Below are positions 35,240 through 44,073 of a stretch of 64,000 bases of DNA, piece after piece (position 1 is the stretch's first letter; every line of letters begins with the position of its first letter). The notes beneath the pieces are model-generated. The model ran no database searches. It worked only from the letters and a program-made list of their open reading frames with translations, and had not been told where the DNA came from. This stretch comes from Gloeocapsa sp. PCC 7428 (lineage in GTDB: Bacteria > Cyanobacteriota > Cyanobacteriia > Cyanobacteriales > Chroococcidiopsidaceae). The DNA lies in assembly GCF_000317555.1 (NCBI RefSeq), contig NC_019745.1:620001-684000 (forward strand). Reading direction: 5' to 3'. The translations under genes and the position numbers were made by a program.

Positions 35240-37798
35240 ATGGCGAACCAATTATGGCGATTAGCGTTGGTGATGAGTAGTGTCTTGATGCTGGCGACGA
35301 CGGCTCAAGCCGAGGTAGTTGCTGAAGAGACGGAAGAGGTAAGACGCAAAGACAGCTTGGCTCCATTACTCCTATCTGACTTTGAACAACCTACAACGGC
35401 GATCGCTGAGTGGATGGCTCAGATCGAACAGCCTGCGATTCAGGTGACGGGCGTGCAGATTAACGTCACAGCGGCAGGGCTGAATATCGCGTTAGAAACC
35501 AATGAACCGTTGGCAACTCCTTCTACGTCGGTTGTGGGAAATGTCTTAATTGCGGATGTTCCCAATGCGGTGTTGGCATTACCAGAGGGTGAGGAGTTTC
35601 AGGCAGCCAATCCAGCAGAAGGGATTGCCCTGGTCTCGGTGGCACCGAGGGGAGACGGCATTCGGGTAGCAATTACCGGGACTGAGGCACCGCCTGTAGC
35701 GGAGGTGAGGACAGAAGCGCAGGGGGTAGTGCTGGCGGTGACACTGGGTGAACCTGGAGAGATTGCAGAGGAAGATGCGATTCAAGTTGTTGTGACAGGG
35801 GAGCAAGAAGACGGATATGCGGTTCCGGATGCGTCAACCGCAACTCGAACAGATACCCCACTTAGAGACATTCCTCAATCAATTCAGGTGGTGCCGCGAC
35901 AAGTTATAGAAGACCAAGCTGTTACCGAGCTACAAGACGCGGTTCGGAATGTCAGTGGAGTGGTTGAAGGAAACACCTTTGGAAGTACTCAGGAAAATTT
36001 TATCATTCGAGGGTTTCAGCAGGGATTTCAACTCGGTAGTACTTTGCGGGATGGATTTCGAGCCAATGGGAGCTTCAGTGGTGTGCGAGATCTTGCCAAT
36101 ATTGAACGGATAGAAGTTCTTAAGGGTCCAGCTTCTGCGATTTTTGGTGGTGCAATCGAACCAGGTGGGCTGATTAATATCATCACTAAACAGCCACTAG
36201 AAGAGCCATTTTACTCAGCCGAGCTACAAGCGGGAAGTTTTGGGTTTGTTCGCTCCACCGTTGACTTGTCGGGTCCGTTGAACGCAGACCGAACCTTGCT
36301 TTATCGATTAAATCTGGCATATGAGCGAGGTGATGGGTTTCGTGACTTTGATCAGGGGATTGAGCGTATTTTTGTCGCTCCAGTGGTTTTATGGCGAATT
36401 GGCGATCGCACTGATTTAACCCTGGAGTTGGAGTATCTCAACGATGAGCGCCCCTTTGATCGAGGGCTGATTGCTGACGGTGACGATGTTGTGGATATTC
36501 CGTTTGAGCGCATTTTAGGTGAACCAGACGATATTGCCAGGAATGAAGAACTCTCTATCGGCTATCGGCTGGAGCATCGATTTAGCGAGAACTGGAGAAT
36601 CCGGAATGCATTGAGGTTTACGGATGCTTATCTACCAAATCAAAGAGCTCAACCACAGAGGTTTGATGAAAGCACAGGTATATTAACCAGAGCCTGGTCA
36701 GACCAGGAATATTTCGTCAATGGATATGCCCTACAAACCAATGTTATCGGTGAATTTTCTACTGGTTCAATTGAGCATACGCTGCTGTTTGGGGTCGATC
36801 TAGAACGGCAGGCATACGATTCTGAAGGATTTGGCACAGATGCCCCTAGCATCAACGTTTTTGATCCAGTCTATGGCGTTGCGGCTCGTCCCGAACAAGA
36901 TGAATTTCCAACGGAAGCCGGAATCTTCAATCAACAAATCGATTTGCTGGGAATCTATCTCCAAGATCAAGTTACGCTCCTTGATAACTTGAAGTTACTA
37001 CTGGGTGGTCGATTCGATATTGTAGATCAACGAACTGAACTGGGAGGCCGCTTTGGAGAGGGAGAATCTCAGCAGCAATATGAGGCATTTACGCCACGAA
37101 TCGGTATTGTTTATCAACCCATTGAGCCATTGTCTCTCTATGCCAGCTTTAGCCAGTCGTTTGCACCGAATTCTGGCAGAACGGTTGATAACTCTATTCT
37201 TGAACCCGTGCGAGGGACACAATATGAAATTGGCATGAGGGGTGAGTGGTTGGATGGTAGACTCGTTACCAATTTAGCGGCTTACCACTTAACTCGGAGC
37301 AATATAGCTGCTACCGATCCAGAGAACCCAGACTTTAGTATTGCAATTGGAGAGCAACGAAGCCAGGGAGTAGAATTTGATGTGATTGGAGAAATTCTTC
37401 CTGGTTGGAACGCGATCGCTTCCTATGCCTACACAGATGCTGAGATCACCAGAGACAACAGCCCTCTTGAGGGCAATCGGCTGTTTGGCGTACCAGAAAA
37501 TGCAGCGAGTCTATGGAGCACTTACGAGATTCAGTCTGGCGATTTGCAGGGATTAGGCTTTGGGCTAGGACTATTCTTTATCGGTGAACGTCAGGGAGAT
37601 GCTGATAACTCGTTTCAAGTCCCCAGTTATGTTCGCACGGATGCCAGCCTTTTTTATCGAAGAGATAATTGGCGAGCAGCAATCAATGTTAAAAATTTGT
37701 TTGATGTGGATTACATTGAGTCTGTTCCCAATTTTAGAACAGCGATTAACCCTGGTTCACCGCTTACGGTGCTAGCAACAGTATCAGTGGAGTTTTAG
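35240..37798 (+). CDS. TonB-dependent siderophore receptor with N-terminal AMIN domain
   Basis: This outer-membrane protein of about 852 residues imports ferric siderophores using TonB energy. I prefer the ATG at 35240, which opens directly on a signal peptide (MANQLWRLALVMSSVLMLA to TTAQA); in-frame alternatives are TTG 35183 and ATG 35225. An AMIN-like domain of about 100 residues follows (IQVTGVQINVTAAGLNIALE), then the TonB-box region, the plug (TPLRDIPQSIQVVPRQVIED, NIERIEVLKGPASAIFGG) and the beta-barrel ending VLATVSVEF. AMIN fusions are typical of cyanobacterial receptors. It is the first gene of an operon with the binding-protein gene 3 bp downstream. Confidence 0.94.
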   Translation: MANQLWRLALVMSSVLMLATTAQAEVVAEETEEVRRKDSLAPLLLSDFEQPTTAIAEWMAQIEQPAIQVTGVQINVTAAGLNIALETNEPLATPSTSVVGNVLIADVPNAVLALPEGEEFQAANPAEGIALVSVAPRGDGIRVAITGTEAPPVAEVRTEAQGVVLAVTLGEPGEIAEEDAIQVVVTGEQEDGYAVPDASTATRTDTPLRDIPQSIQVVPRQVIEDQAVTELQDAVRNVSGVVEGNTFGSTQENFIIRGFQQGFQLGSTLRDGFRANGSFSGVRDLANIERIEVLKGPASAIFGGAIEPGGLINIITKQPLEEPFYSAELQAGSFGFVRSTVDLSGPLNADRTLLYRLNLAYERGDGFRDFDQGIERIFVAPVVLWRIGDRTDLTLELEYLNDERPFDRGLIADGDDVVDIPFERILGEPDDIARNEELSIGYRLEHRFSENWRIRNALRFTDAYLPNQRAQPQRFDESTGILTRAWSDQEYFVNGYALQTNVIGEFSTGSIEHTLLFGVDLERQAYDSEGFGTDAPSINVFDPVYGVAARPEQDEFPTEAGIFNQQIDLLGIYLQDQVTLLDNLKLLLGGRFDIVDQRTELGGRFGEGESQQQYEAFTPRIGIVYQPIEPLSLYASFSQSFAPNSGRTVDNSILEPVRGTQYEIGMRGEWLDGRLVTNLAAYHLTRSNIAATDPENPDFSIAIGEQRSQGVEFDVIGEILPGWNAIASYAYTDAEITRDNSPLEGNRLFGVPENAASLWSTYEIQSGDLQGLGFGLGLFFIGERQGDADNSFQVPSYVRTDASLFYRRDNWRAAINVKNLFDVDYIESVPNFRTAINPGSPLTVLATVSVEF

Positions 37799-37801
37799 TG
37801 T

Positions 37802-38839
37802 GTGAAGGATAAACTGCGTCAAGTATGGAAAGGTTGTAGTCATCCTCTAAGCTTTGATTGGAGAAGGTTCCCTCTCGGTTTGTTTATCCTCACAGCGTTC
37901 ACCGTTTGCTTCATCTCGGCTTGTATTCATCAATCATCTAATCCCCCGTCTTCAAATTTGCCAATCATTTCATCAGACTGCCGAATAGTTGAACATAAGC
38001 TAGGGCAGACTTGTGTTCCCTATCATCCGCAACGGGTTGTCAGTCTTAGTGATGCATCTAATACGGTAGCGTTAGGGATCGAACCGATTGCAGGAGTTTT
38101 TTCTGGCGGATCTGAATCTCTGCTTGGAGAACGCCTCACAGGTATCGAGCAACTACCAGGAGTGGAACCCAGCCTAGAAACCATTGTTGCCCTAAAGCCT
38201 GATTTAATTCTGGCTGCTTCATACCATCAAGCAATCTACAACCAATTGACCCAGATTGCGCCGACTGTTTTGGCAAGTTGGGAAACTGGTTCAGATTGGA
38301 AGAAGGTCTTTTTCAAACAAGCTGAAGCATTGGGACGACTTGACCAGGCTCAGCAATTGATGGCTGATTACGAGGCTAGACTGGCGCAGTTTAAGTCTGA
38401 AATGAGACTTGATGAAACTCTTTCAGCAGAGAAGCGCTTAAATCAAATTAAAGTTTCAGTGGTTCGTATTTATCCAGATGCGATCGCAGTGTATTTCAAA
38501 GATTCATTCTGCGGCAGCATTTTAGAAGAAGCCGGATTGTCCCGTCCACCTGCTCAAGATAGAGAGTGGGATGGTCAGCAGCAACTTAGTAAAGAACGTA
38601 TTCGCGACCTTGATGCGGATGTGATGTTTTTGTGGACGTATGGTTATAACCCGGAAATTGCTCAGCAGGTAAATACCACCCTAGAAAAGCTGAAAGCTGA
38701 TCCACTCTGGTCGCAATTGAAGGTTGTTCAACACGACAAGGTCTATGAAGTGCCGAGTTACTGGATTGGCGATAGTATTCTGGCTGCCAATGCCGTGTTA
38801 GATGACCTGTTCAGATATTTAGTAGTAAAAGAGGAGTAA
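37802..38839 (+). CDS. Iron-siderophore ABC transporter substrate-binding lipoprotein
   Basis: This 345-residue protein is a FecB/FhuD-type (class III) binding protein that would carry ferric siderophore from the receptor to an inner-membrane permease. A hydrophobic signal segment (LGLFILTAFTVCFISAC) ends in a lipobox-like cysteine. The mature part shows CVPYHPQRVVSLSDASNTVALG, IEQLPGVEPSLETIVALKPD and a C-terminal half with ADPLWSQLKVVQHDKVYEVP. The start is a GTG at 37802, immediately after the receptor's stop codon, so translation is probably coupled. No permease or ATPase gene follows, so those parts must be encoded elsewhere. Confidence 0.9.
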   Translation: MKDKLRQVWKGCSHPLSFDWRRFPLGLFILTAFTVCFISACIHQSSNPPSSNLPIISSDCRIVEHKLGQTCVPYHPQRVVSLSDASNTVALGIEPIAGVFSGGSESLLGERLTGIEQLPGVEPSLETIVALKPDLILAASYHQAIYNQLTQIAPTVLASWETGSDWKKVFFKQAEALGRLDQAQQLMADYEARLAQFKSEMRLDETLSAEKRLNQIKVSVVRIYPDAIAVYFKDSFCGSILEEAGLSRPPAQDREWDGQQQLSKERIRDLDADVMFLWTYGYNPEIAQQVNTTLEKLKADPLWSQLKVVQHDKVYEVPSYWIGDSILAANAVLDDLFRYLVVKEE

Positions 38840-38844
38840 TCTCC

Positions 38845-39213
38845 GTGTCAAAACATATCTTATTTGTCTGTAAATCCTGTAATTCCGTTCACTCTGATGG
38901 TATCGATTACGAGAAAGCGGAAGGTACTGTTCTACTCAATCAGTTGCTCAATTTGTATCAGAATTGGTCACATCAAGATGAGTTAGATATTCACCCCATA
39001 GGCTGTTTATGGACTTGCTCCCGCCCTTGTTCGGTAGCTTTCTCTGGTACTAACAAAGCCACCTACCTGTTTACCAAAGTTCCCGCAGCCGCAGCCGCAG
39101 CCCTGCTTCAGTTTAGCCAACTCTACCTTGCTAGCAAAGACGGTAACATACCGTGGAAGCAGTTTCCTGAAGTGCTGCAATCCGCAGAAGTGGCTAAGAT
39201 TCCATCGGTATAA
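38845..39213 (+). CDS. DUF1636 protein (thioredoxin-like 2Fe-2S ferredoxin fold)
   Basis: This 122-residue protein belongs to DUF1636, small cysteine-containing proteins resembling thioredoxin-like ferredoxins. Four cysteines lie in two pairs: CKSC near the start and CLWTC/CSRPC in the middle, within HPIGCLWTCSRPCSVAFSG. The start is a GTG at 38845 with AGGAG upstream, overlapping the end of the previous gene by sequence context only. DUF1636 genes are often next to siderophore receptors in cyanobacteria, as here. A redox step that releases iron from its siderophore, or sensing, is a reasonable guess, not shown by sequence. Confidence 0.82.
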   Translation: MSKHILFVCKSCNSVHSDGIDYEKAEGTVLLNQLLNLYQNWSHQDELDIHPIGCLWTCSRPCSVAFSGTNKATYLFTKVPAAAAAALLQFSQLYLASKDGNIPWKQFPEVLQSAEVAKIPSV

Positions 39214-39264
39214 ATAGAATAGGGATATTTGAGCTTGTGTCATGCGTTGAACACAACCTCAAGG

Positions 39265-39486
39265 ATGAAAAGCATGAGGAGTACAGCAGAGATTATTTAC
39301 GAACTGGTCAAAACTCTACCTGAAGATCAAGCCAATTTAGTTCTGGTCTTTGCAGAGTTTGTAAGTCAGCGAACTCAGTCCAGTGAAAGCTTAGATAGAC
39401 CCTCAATTGCTACCTATTTTGCTATCCTCAAAGACTCTCCCAACTTTAGAAGATGCCGTCGCGATTTAGAGGGCGATGAGACATGA
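39265..39486 (+). CDS. Small antitoxin-like protein
   Basis: This 73-residue protein (ATG at 39265 or 39274) opens STAEIIYELVKTLPEDQANL, the pattern of small cyanobacterial antitoxins of the DUF2281-like type that partner PIN-domain toxins. It ends with the ATGA overlap typical of toxin-antitoxin pairs: its TGA overlaps the ATG at 39483 of a PIN-domain reading frame. Because that partner is broken, the antitoxin may be a relic under weak selection. Confidence 0.68.
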   Translation: MKSMRSTAEIIYELVKTLPEDQANLVLVFAEFVSQRTQSSESLDRPSIATYFAILKDSPNFRRCRRDLEGDET

Positions 39487-39605
39487 GTGGAAGTAAGTTT
39501 CTGTTAGATACCAAATCATTATTGGTTTGCTCAAAGGTCATCAAGCAGTTCTCAGCATCTTACAAAAGTACGCAGTTGAGCCGGATATTTGTGCTTACAG
39601 CACGG
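39483..39605 (+). pseudogene. PIN-domain toxin remnant, frameshifted and truncated
   Basis: From the ATG at 39483, the frame begins MSGSKFLLDT, the usual PIN start with its first catalytic aspartate. A one-base loss then moves the reading to the next frame, where IIIGLLKGHQAVLSILQKYA and VEPDICAYST continue as in PIN toxins. Homology ends near 39605. No remaining acidic catalytic residues are found downstream, so the toxin is dead. A short open segment follows (about 39610-39680) that I do not recognise. Confidence 0.75.
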
Positions 39606-39745
39606 CACACTTGAAGGTAATACGATCGTCGAGAATGCCCAAGTCTCGATTATTGAGATTAAACCCGATTTGCCATAGTAGTCAGGACAGGTAATTCATT
39701 AAGCGGATCTGCTTTGGGCTGCCCACTTCAGAATAAATATTTGTA

Positions 39746-40057
39746 AAGGATTGCTAAAAGCGATCGCACCAGCATCTTACCAGTTCGGATTTTTGCCAGC
39801 TAAGTTAATGTTAAATTAGCGACCATCCAACGTATTTACCTCGCTTGGTCAGAGCCATGATTCAGCAGCTTAAACCGCGATTCCAAAGCTTCGACGAATA
39901 TAAGGATTGCTAAAAGCGATCGCACCAGCATCTTACCAGTTCGGATTTTTGCCAGCTAAGTTAATGTTAAATTAGCGACCATCCAACGTATTTACCTCGC
40001 TTGGTCAGAGCCATGATTCAGCAGCTTAAACCGCGATTCCAAAGCTTCGACGAATAT
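39746..40057 (+). repeat. Exact 156 bp tandem duplication
   Basis: Bases 39746-39901 are repeated without any visible difference at 39902-40057. The unit includes an upstream region with a HIP1 site and the first 15 codons of the downstream Uma2 gene. The first copy therefore holds a start codon and N-terminus ([15 protein letters not shown]) that soon reads into a stop. Perfect identity indicates a recent event. Confidence 0.95.
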
Positions 40058-40594
40058 TTAGCCTACGACGATGGTACCGACCAACTCTACGAACTATTTA
40101 ATGGAGAACTCATTGAGGTGCCGCCAGCGTCTGGAATTAATATTCAAATTGCCAATCGCCTGTTTTTAGCGTTTGCTTTACTTTTAGGAACGGATCGAGT
40201 GCGCGGACATGGGCTGGAACTGGAAGTGCGGGGCGAACCCAAAAATCGCTACCCCGACTTGACTATTATTCGAGAAGAGTAAGTATCGCTTTTAGCCCAA
40301 CGCAATACGATTCGGCTGACGATGCCCCCACCCTTGTTAGTAATTGAGGTCGTGAGTCCTGGGGAACTTCAATGGCACCGCGATTATGTGGCTAAACGGA
40401 TGCAATATCAAGATATAGGCATTCCAGAATATTGGATCGTCAATCCGCAAGCACAAACGTTACTAGTGCTGGCGTTGGATGGAGATACTTTTACCGAAGT
40501 TGGGGCGTTTTCTGGAGAGGAGTTGGTGCGATCGCATCAATTTACTAAGCTATCCCTAAATCCCAACGCCCTGTTCATCGCTGGATCTGAGTAA
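40013..40594 (+). pseudogene. Uma2-family gene with one in-frame stop
   Basis: From the ATG at 40013 the frame gives [39 protein letters not shown] and [12 protein letters not shown], then TAA at 40280-40282. The same frame continues with SLLAQRNTIRLTMPPPLLVI, EVVSPGELQWHRDYVAKRMQ and IPEYWIVNPQAQTLLVLALD to a natural end at 40594. One nonsense codon therefore separates two otherwise well-kept halves. Its 5' end and upstream region are part of the 156 bp duplication. This is the second Uma2 pseudogene within 6 kb. Confidence 0.87.
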
Positions 40595-40623
40595 TGCCTC
40601 AATATTGACTCCTCCTACTCAGT

Positions 40624-40854
40624 TTAGCCAACAGTCTGCGCCTGGTTCCTCAACTGCTCTACAAATGCTGCGTGGTCCACTGACTGCAACCCCACTTGCA
40701 ACACTTCCAACACTCGTGCCATCTGATTGCTCAGCAGCAATCGATACGATTTACTGTAACAAATCTTCTTTTGATACAGGCTTTTGAGCGATTGCTCTAG
40801 TTCGGAGGCTCTTGCACGGCGATTGACAGACTCATCGCCGGCAAAGTGTATGTT
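40624..40854 (-). other. Possible gene remnant without a start codon
   Basis: The minus strand is open from about 40854 to a TAA at 40624-40626 and reads residues such as RRARASELEQSLKSLYQKK and MARVLEVLQVGLQSVDHAAF. The composition (helical, balanced charge) looks like a real protein, but there is no ATG until codon 46 or so and the upstream end runs into petL. I do not recognise a family. It may be the tail of a decayed gene. Confidence 0.3.
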
Positions 40855-40855
40855 G

Positions 40856-40951
40856 TTAAATCAATTTAACAGCGCGTAGACCGAATAATAAACCAACTGC
40901 TAGGGCAAAGAATCCACCAAGCATGACAATGTAAGCGACAACTCCTAACAT
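40856..40951 (-). CDS. petL: Cytochrome b6f complex subunit 6, PetL
   Basis: This 31-residue single-span membrane protein (MLGVVAYIVMLGGFFALAVG, then LLFGLRAVKLI) matches PetL of cyanobacterial cytochrome b6f in length, in the VAYI start, in the glycine-rich helix and in the LFGLR-x-x-K ending. PetL stabilises the b6f dimer in the thylakoid. It is too short for routine gene callers and would be missed. It lies alone between a decayed region and aroB, on the opposite strand from aroB, with the start ATG at 40949-40951. Confidence 0.87.
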   Translation of the reverse strand: MLGVVAYIVMLGGFFALAVGLLFGLRAVKLI

Positions 40952-41051
40952 AGTTTTTGGTTGAATTATTTATTACAAAGATTTAAAAATATTAAATCAC
41001 ATATAGAATAACAGTGCATCAATCTGAGTGCTGACACAACGGATTTTGACA

Positions 41052-42140
41052 ATGCATACGATTCGGCTAAATTTACCGCAACAAGCTTATGATATTGCGA
41101 TCGCACTTGGCGGAATCGCCAAGCTAGGGGAATTGATGTCGCATCTATCGCTGGGTAAAAAAGTCTTATTAGTTTCCAACCCTACTGTATTTCAGCATTA
41201 TGGCGATCGCGCGATCGCATCTCTCGAAAATGCCGGATTTGATGTGAACAGTTACAACTTACCCGACGGCGAACAACACAAAACACTCGCTTCAGTAGAA
41301 AAACTCTACAATACAGCCTTAGAAAACCGCCTAGAACGCTCTTCAACGATGGTTGCTTTGGGTGGTGGCGTGATTGGTGATATGACAGGTTTTGCGGCGG
41401 CTACGTGGCTGCGTGGTATCAATTTTGTGCAAGTTCCAACAACGCTGTTGTCGATGGTTGATGCGGCGATTGGTGGGAAAACTGGCGTGAATCATCCGCA
41501 GGGTAAAAATTTAATCGGTGCATTTCATCAACCCAAGTTAGTTTTAATCGATCCGCAGGTGCTGCGAACACTTCCTGAACGCGAATTTCGTGCAGGGATG
41601 GCGGAAGTTATTAAGTATGGTGTCATTTGGGATGCCGAATTATTTGCGCAGATGGAGAAGTGCGATCGCTTAGATCAACTCCACTACTTAAGTGAAAGTT
41701 TATTGCAAGAAATTCTTGTGCGATCGTGTCAAGCCAAAGCTGATGTGGTGAGTAAAGACGAAAAAGAAGCAGGATTACGTGCAATTCTTAACTACGGACA
41801 CACGATCGGTCATGCAGTTGAAAGTTTAACTAGGTATCGTGTTGTCAATCACGGTGAAGCTGTCGCGATTGGCATGGTAGCTGCTGGGCAATTAGCCGTT
41901 AATCTAGGTTTATGGCAACAAGCATCGCAAGATCGCCAGTTGGCATTAATTCAAAAAACGGGGCTACCCACAAGGTTACCAGAAGGACTCGATCTTGATG
42001 CGATCGTTGATTCATTACAAACTGACAAGAAAGTGAAAGCAGGTAAAGTGCGGTTTGTGCTACCAACTCAAATTGGTGTAGTGAAAGTAACCGATCAAGT
42101 TTCATCAGAGCAAATTCATCAAGTCTTGCACCAGATGTAA
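41052..42140 (+). CDS. aroB: 3-dehydroquinate synthase
   Basis: This enzyme makes 3-dehydroquinate from DAHP in the shikimate pathway, using NAD and a divalent metal. The core motifs are present: [19 protein letters not shown], the glycine loop [41 protein letters not shown], and [16 protein letters not shown] with a metal-binding histidine. I take the ATG at 41052 as the start, since homology begins at [11 protein letters not shown]; the longer frame from 41028 adds eight unlikely residues. Length, about 362 residues, is normal. aroH, another aromatic-pathway gene, lies 24 kb away with no operon link. Confidence 0.95.
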   Translation: MHTIRLNLPQQAYDIAIALGGIAKLGELMSHLSLGKKVLLVSNPTVFQHYGDRAIASLENAGFDVNSYNLPDGEQHKTLASVEKLYNTALENRLERSSTMVALGGGVIGDMTGFAAATWLRGINFVQVPTTLLSMVDAAIGGKTGVNHPQGKNLIGAFHQPKLVLIDPQVLRTLPEREFRAGMAEVIKYGVIWDAELFAQMEKCDRLDQLHYLSESLLQEILVRSCQAKADVVSKDEKEAGLRAILNYGHTIGHAVESLTRYRVVNHGEAVAIGMVAAGQLAVNLGLWQQASQDRQLALIQKTGLPTRLPEGLDLDAIVDSLQTDKKVKAGKVRFVLPTQIGVVKVTDQVSSEQIHQVLHQM

Positions 42141-42217
42141 CAATGCTTAGACAAAACGCGGTCAATATCAATGGTTAACTTGGTAATTAGTAAATACTAT
42201 GTATGTTGACATTTCTG

Positions 42218-43132
42218 TCAGTTACTATCAAAGTTGGTTACTTCGTCACTGTTGTTATTGTGTTGTAACCGTTGACGAAATGGTCTTGTAACTCTCTTAA
42301 CAGTATAAAGCGGCTCAATTTGCATCGCCCATAAAATGGCAGAAATTGCTGCACGTGTTTGACCCATTTGATAAGATCTTTGAGCGTGATCAACAACAAA
42401 CTTAGCAAACATTTTAGGGTGAGATTGAAAGAGCGATTTGTGCTTACTCACCAAACGCTGAAAGCTTTCTTGACGCAATATAGGATCTCGTGATACGCGT
42501 TCGCTTTGGTGATTGTATAGTTGATATGTCACAATTGGCACACCGATGATTGTACAAACAGGGTTAAGCCGCAGAAAGAGTTCAGAGTGAACGCGCGAGC
42601 GAAACGACTTGTCCCAACCGCCAATCTGGCGAATAACTTCTCGTTCTACAACCAAGGTTTGCTTAGTATTATATGAATAGCCAGGTTCTAGTTCTTCCAG
42701 CGCAAAATGCGAACCACGCAAGCGAATAGGAGGTGGTAAGCGAGTACTTATGACTTCACCTTGAGTATTTACTATTTCTAATCCTGAGATGACAGCTACG
42801 GGAGTTGGCAACTGAGTTTGAGATAATGCCTCTAGCGAAATAGCTGCCATATGCGGGAGGAGTCGGTCGTCATCATCAAGGTAAGTAATCCATCGTCCTT
42901 GCGCTGCTTCTGTCCCTACGTTACGCGCACCTGCGCCTCCATGTGGCTCGTCGAGACGAATTAAGCGTAAGCGCGGATCTTCTGGGAGTTGTACCGACTC
43001 TGTAGAAGCATCATCGACAACTATCACCTCAAAATCATTCAGAGTTTGCGCCAAGGCACTTTTCACTGCAAGAGGTAGCAAATGTGGTCGATTGTGAGTC
43101 GGGATAATAATACTAAGTATAGGATTATTCAT
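42218..43132 (-). CDS. GT2-family glycosyltransferase
   Basis: This 304-residue GT-A enzyme begins ILSIIIPTHNRPHLLPLAVK, the classic GT2 start, followed by FEVIVVDDAST and the metal-binding acidic motif in WITYLDDDDRLLPH. GGAGARNVGTEAAQG precedes that motif, as in the family. The donor and acceptor are unknown. It is the downstream end of a minus-strand cluster with an ABC-2 polysaccharide permease and two more glycosyltransferases, which suggests a role in building a surface glycan or O-antigen-like polymer. Confidence 0.9.
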   Translation of the reverse strand: MNNPILSIIIPTHNRPHLLPLAVKSALAQTLNDFEVIVVDDASTESVQLPEDPRLRLIRLDEPHGGAGARNVGTEAAQGRWITYLDDDDRLLPHMAAISLEALSQTQLPTPVAVISGLEIVNTQGEVISTRLPPPIRLRGSHFALEELEPGYSYNTKQTLVVEREVIRQIGGWDKSFRSRVHSELFLRLNPVCTIIGVPIVTYQLYNHQSERVSRDPILRQESFQRLVSKHKSLFQSHPKMFAKFVVDHAQRSYQMGQTRAAISAILWAMQIEPLYTVKRVTRPFRQRLQHNNNSDEVTNFDSN

Positions 43133-43203
43133 ATGTGTGGTCTGTAACGATTAATTCAGCTTTCACCACATTCACATTGTGCTACAACTTTAGTGAATTG
43201 AAT

Positions 43204-44073
43204 CTAGGAACTCATCCTCTCAACGACAAAAGGCATTGCTAGACGATAGATAATCCATGCTAGTAGTAAACCAGCGATCGCAACAAAACTTGCTACCCAA
43301 AATCCAGCAGGGTTTGACACGACTCCGTTTGTCGCTAACTCTCTAGTTGTGACAAGTAAAGGAGTTACCGGATTAAGTTGCACAAGTTTAGCGACTATTC
43401 CTTGTCGCGGCACTGGATAGACTACTGGTGTCAAAAACAGCCAAAATGTAGTAATAAAATTTAGACCTTTAGTAATATCTGTGAATAAAGCTCCCATAGG
43501 CGCAAGTAGCAAACCGAAACACGTACCGAGAATAATTAAGTGAATCAGTGCTACTGGGGCGATAATGACTGTCCAACTCACGGAAATGCGAAACCAAACA
43601 AACAACGCCACAATCAGAATCAGCTTGATTCCAAAATTAAAAAAAACCTCGCCTAGTTTAGATAAAACTAATGCTTCTCTAGGAAAATTGATCCGCACTA
43701 GCATTTGCTTTGATGTAGTCACGGCTTGAATAGGACCATTGAGCGCCTCGGTGAAAGTCTGCCACAAAGTCATGCTGAACATAACATAGGCAGGATAGGG
43801 AATATCTGTTGCTCCAATATTGACGATTTGAGCGTTATTTGCAAACGTGAATCCTATGGCTGTGACGATTGGTGGAATAAATGCCCAAAATAGCCCTAGA
43901 AATGATTGGCGGTATTGGGCGCTAATATTTCTTACCATGAGTTGCCATGCTAATTCTCGCGAAGCAAGCAAATCATGCCACATCTGTTGGAACAATTGAA
44001 CAGGATACCGAAGTTGACTTTCTGGCGTGTAGATTACACTTGGCGATCGCTTGTTTGACACAGGATGCTGCAA
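43204..44073 (-). CDS. ABC-2 type polysaccharide export permease
   Basis: This 289-residue membrane protein is an ABC-2 transporter permease of the Wzm/KpsM kind, which exports finished polysaccharide across the inner membrane. The RNISAQYRQSFLGLFWAFIP segment after an N-terminal amphipathic region is diagnostic, and six hydrophobic segments follow, with LNPVTPLLVTTRELATNG near the end. Such permeases need an ATP-binding partner (Wzt-like), usually encoded next door, but none is seen in this cluster. The neighbours are glycosyltransferases on the same strand. Confidence 0.89.
   Translation of the reverse strand: MQHPVSNKRSPSVIYTPESQLRYPVQLFQQMWHDLLASRELAWQLMVRNISAQYRQSFLGLFWAFIPPIVTAIGFTFANNAQIVNIGATDIPYPAYVMFSMTLWQTFTEALNGPIQAVTTSKQMLVRINFPREALVLSKLGEVFFNFGIKLILIVALFVWFRISVSWTVIIAPVALIHLIILGTCFGLLLAPMGALFTDITKGLNFITTFWLFLTPVVYPVPRQGIVAKLVQLNPVTPLLVTTRELATNGVVSNPAGFWVASFVAIAGLLLAWIIYRLAMPFVVERMSS

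Noticed and set aside
39746..40057. Possible insertion sequence at the direct repeat
   Set aside because: It is a simple tandem duplication, with no transposase, terminal inverted repeats or target-site duplication.
40605..40787. Plus-strand frame of 60 codons after the second Uma2 pseudogene
   Set aside because: It is Thr/Ser/Pro-rich with no recognisable motif, and the opposite strand gives a more protein-like reading in the same place.
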